Part shown: positions 7,048-8,479 of the stretch, piece after piece
Layout of the letters: each line of letters opens with the position of its first letter
Position numbering within the stretch: the first letter of the stretch is position 1
From: Acidobacteriota bacterium
GTDB lineage: Bacteria; Acidobacteriota; Terriglobia; Terriglobales; Acidobacteriaceae
Assembly (NCBI GenBank): GCA_021780095.1
Contig: JAJXZK010000388.1
Coordinates: 1-8,479, forward strand
Direction of reading: 5' to 3'
Length of the DNA: 8,479 nucleotides
The notes under the pieces: generated by a model
The model's input: only the letters and a program-made list of their open reading frames with translations
Database searches by the model: none
What the model was told of the DNA's origin: nothing
Made by a program: the position numbers and the translations under genes

Positions 7048-8124
7048 TTAAGAAATCGGAACGTCTCCGGTCGGCTCGTTTGGCTGCAGTGGCCACGTGT
7101 CGGCCGGAGCGATCGGCACTGCCGGTGGCGGCGTCACAATGCCAAATCCTTCCTTCCGCACCCGCAGATCGTAGTAGCACAGCGCGGTCGCGATGCCTAG
7201 GAACACCATCACCAATGCTGACATGGCGATGCTGACGATGCCGAACACCGCGGACAATAGCACCATCCCCGGACCCATCGCAACAATCCCCGCGGGATGG
7301 GGATGGAATGGATTAAAAGCCATCAGCTCGACAGGGAGGAGCAGCGCGTCGAGAGCCAGGTATGCACCCACAATGGAGAGCAGCATCGCGTAGAGCCTAC
7401 CCTTGCTGCCTCGGCTCAACTGAACGGAGCGCCGAACAGATTCTGTAACCGACAGATTCTCCGCGAGAGCTACGGGTACCGATAGTGCGTATCGCGCGTA
7501 GAGCCAAAGCCCGAATACCGCATATAGCAAAAGCCATAACAACCCGAGCGCTCCAGCCATCGCAATGAATCCGAGCGATGCACCATGGCCTACGGAGAAT
7601 GGGACGGCTCCACTCGCGTGGTGAAGCCCACCAAAAATCAGGGCAATCATCAAGAACACGAGGAGCGACGCGACATAAAATAACAGAAAATAGCCGATGC
7701 TCCGCACGATGATAAGCAGCGCAATTCCAGTGAGCCTGCCGGCCTTGTCTGCCGCGAGTTTACAGGCTTCTCCTACTGTCATCGGAGCGCCCGAAAGCCT
7801 CGCTCGCGTTGCAATAAAAAATGCACCCTGAATGATCAGAATAAAAATGAAAAAAAGAACTCCGCCGATGAAAAATATCGGCAACATGAAAAACACGCTA
7901 CCCACCGAGGGTAGGCCGCCATTCGATCGAAGCATCCAGAATTCGCTGCCGCCGAAGATTCCCATGGCGACGATGTGGACGCCGATCAGGATCAGAACAA
8001 TTCCGAAGAAAAGTTTGAAATTCTCACGGAGAACAGTGAAGGTCCGCTGGAACATCTGCCCGGCTGTGATGGGGCCGTAGAAGTTGGGCTGAGAAGGGTT
8101 CGGAAGAATCGCTGGCTCGCTCAT
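7048..8124 (-). CDS. Polytopic membrane protein of unknown function
   Basis: This 358-residue protein has a short, charged cytoplasmic start (NFYGPITAGQMFQRTFTVLRE uses the typical entry of the family) and at least six long hydrophobic segments, at about 38-59, 76-106, 132-166, 184-220, 244-268 and 282-316. Between them lies an amphipathic stretch, ENLSVTESVRRSVQLSRGSKGRL (222-244). The last helix leads into LCYYDLRVRKEGF (315-327), then a Pro-rich tail. This pattern of SVxxSVxRSxxLxxG followed by YYDLRVRKEG is seen in membrane proteins annotated as DUF or glycerophosphodiester phosphodiesterase membrane-domain type. No phosphodiesterase catalytic domain is present, so no enzyme activity is claimed. 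It converges on hisA and is unlikely to take part in histidine synthesis. No good Shine-Dalgarno precedes ATG 8124. Confidence 0.85.
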   Translation of the reverse strand: MSEPAILPNPSQPNFYGPITAGQMFQRTFTVLRENFKLFFGIVLILIGVHIVAMGIFGGSEFWMLRSNGGLPSVGSVFFMLPIFFIGGVLFFIFILIIQGAFFIATRARLSGAPMTVGEACKLAADKAGRLTGIALLIIVRSIGYFLLFYVASLLVFLMIALIFGGLHHASGAVPFSVGHGASLGFIAMAGALGLLWLLLYAVFGLWLYARYALSVPVALAENLSVTESVRRSVQLSRGSKGRLYAMLLSIVGAYLALDALLLPVELMAFNPFHPHPAGIVAMGPGMVLLSAVFGIVSIAMSALVMVFLGIATALCYYDLRVRKEGFGIVTPPPAVPIAPADTWPLQPNEPTGDVPIS

Positions 8125-8199
8125 GGTTTTTGTCTGTGGGCGCAGCGTAGCACAGCTCAGGCCTTGGATCGAAGAAAAAAATCGATTCTTACGGTCTGG

Positions 8200-8212
8200 T
8201 CGGGCAGCCCGA
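8200..8212 (-). other. Small hairpin after the beta-propeller gene
   Basis: TCGGG (8200-8204) and CCCGA (8208-8212) form a 5-bp, GC-rich stem with a three-base loop, two bases beyond the stop of the minus-strand beta-propeller gene. In the minus direction a run of seven T (complement of 8174-8180) comes about 20 bases later. That is too far for a standard intrinsic terminator, so termination here is doubtful and the membrane protein gene could be cotranscribed. The rest of the 90-base gap (8125-8214) shows only a weak extended -10-like TGCTACGCT on the minus strand. Confidence 0.25.
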
Positions 8213-8214
8213 TC

Positions 8215-8479
8215 CTAATGCGTCGTCCCCGGGAGTGCCTTGGCCAGGTCGCTCAGCGAATAAATCTCGATGGCTCCGTCATGCAAAACAGCCATGCGCG
8301 TGCCATCCGGGGAAAAATCAACGTTCCGGCCACCGGTGTAGGCGGGAGAGGTCTGAAAGGTCGCGATCCGCGCCCCGGAAAGGGTGTCGTAGATATCGAT
8401 GTCCTCGCCAGCAACATCCTCATTCGTCAGCGGATCCAGGGCAGCGTGCGGGTGTTTTAGGCGAAGAGACTCAATGGCA
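8215..8479 (-). CDS. C-terminal end of a WD40/beta-propeller-like protein (partial)
   Basis: Reading the minus strand, the frame is open from the window edge to TAG at 8217-8215, giving the last 87 residues. One blade is plain: EDIDIYDTLSGARIATF, then GGRNVDFSPDGTRMAVLHDG, then AIEIYSLSDLAKALPGTTH and stop. The I-x-I-Y-D-x-x-S-G strand and the V-D-F-S-P-D-G-T-R-M-A-V strand are the signature of WD40 or TolB-like propeller blades. The protein's start and any enzymatic domain lie outside the window, so its role cannot be named. Propellers of this kind bind proteins or small ligands. It is on the same strand as the membrane protein gene, 90 bases upstream of it. Confidence 0.85.
   Translation of the reverse strand, partial: AIESLRLKHPHAALDPLTNEDVAGEDIDIYDTLSGARIATFQTSPAYTGGRNVDFSPDGTRMAVLHDGAIEIYSLSDLAKALPGTTH

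Noticed and set aside
7975..8460. Plus-strand frame of 161 codons at the right end
   Set aside because: It lies opposite the start of the membrane protein gene and the propeller gene, whose FSPDGTRMAV blade is much better supported.
1..8479. CRISPR arrays, insertion sequences, tRNA or rRNA genes, phage genes
   Set aside because: No regularly spaced repeats, transposase motifs, terminal inverted repeats or structural RNA signatures were seen on either strand.

Overview
The window is dominated by an intact, single-strand histidine biosynthesis operon, hisI-hisG-hisD-hisC-hisB-hisH-hisF-hisA (595-7002). The genes overlap or sit only a few bases apart, apart from 45 bases before hisA. The host is a moderately GC-rich Gram-negative-type bacterium. 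The upstream repeat protein tail, the polytopic membrane protein ending in a YYDLRVRKEG-type tail and the beta-propeller neighbour all fit an acidobacterium (Terriglobia-like), but that assignment is an inference from protein style, not proven.

Layout. 1-240: C-terminal end of an unrelated exported-type repeat protein, closed by a strong intrinsic terminator (308-344). 367-395: a sigma70-type promoter. 402-594: a regulatory leader. 595-7002: the eight his genes. 7048-8124 (minus strand): a polytopic membrane protein converging on hisA. 8215-8479 (minus strand): the last 87 codons of a WD40/beta-propeller-like protein that continues outside the window.

The most interesting element is the leader. 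Positions 402-488 encode a 28-residue peptide with seven histidines, six of them within nine residues and four consecutive. It is followed by a perfect-looking intrinsic terminator (518-555). An 11-bp antiterminator (455-465 with 519-529) excludes that terminator, and an upstream 1:2 pairing (413-428 with 447-466) competes with the antiterminator. This is the complete architecture of ribosome-mediated transcription attenuation controlled by charged tRNA-His. The predicted transcription start coincides with the A of the leader peptide's ATG and no Shine-Dalgarno precedes it, so the peptide is probably translated from a leaderless mRNA.

The operon encodes HisG (committed step, long form with its own regulatory domain), HisI (cyclohydrolase only), HisA, HisH and HisF (imidazole glycerol phosphate synthase), HisB (dehydratase only), HisC and HisD. 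HisE (phosphoribosyl-ATP pyrophosphohydrolase) and a histidinol-phosphate phosphatase are not here and must be encoded elsewhere. HisA is divergent: it has an insertion before the second catalytic Asp, and the usual R-D-G-T loop reads T-E-G-T.
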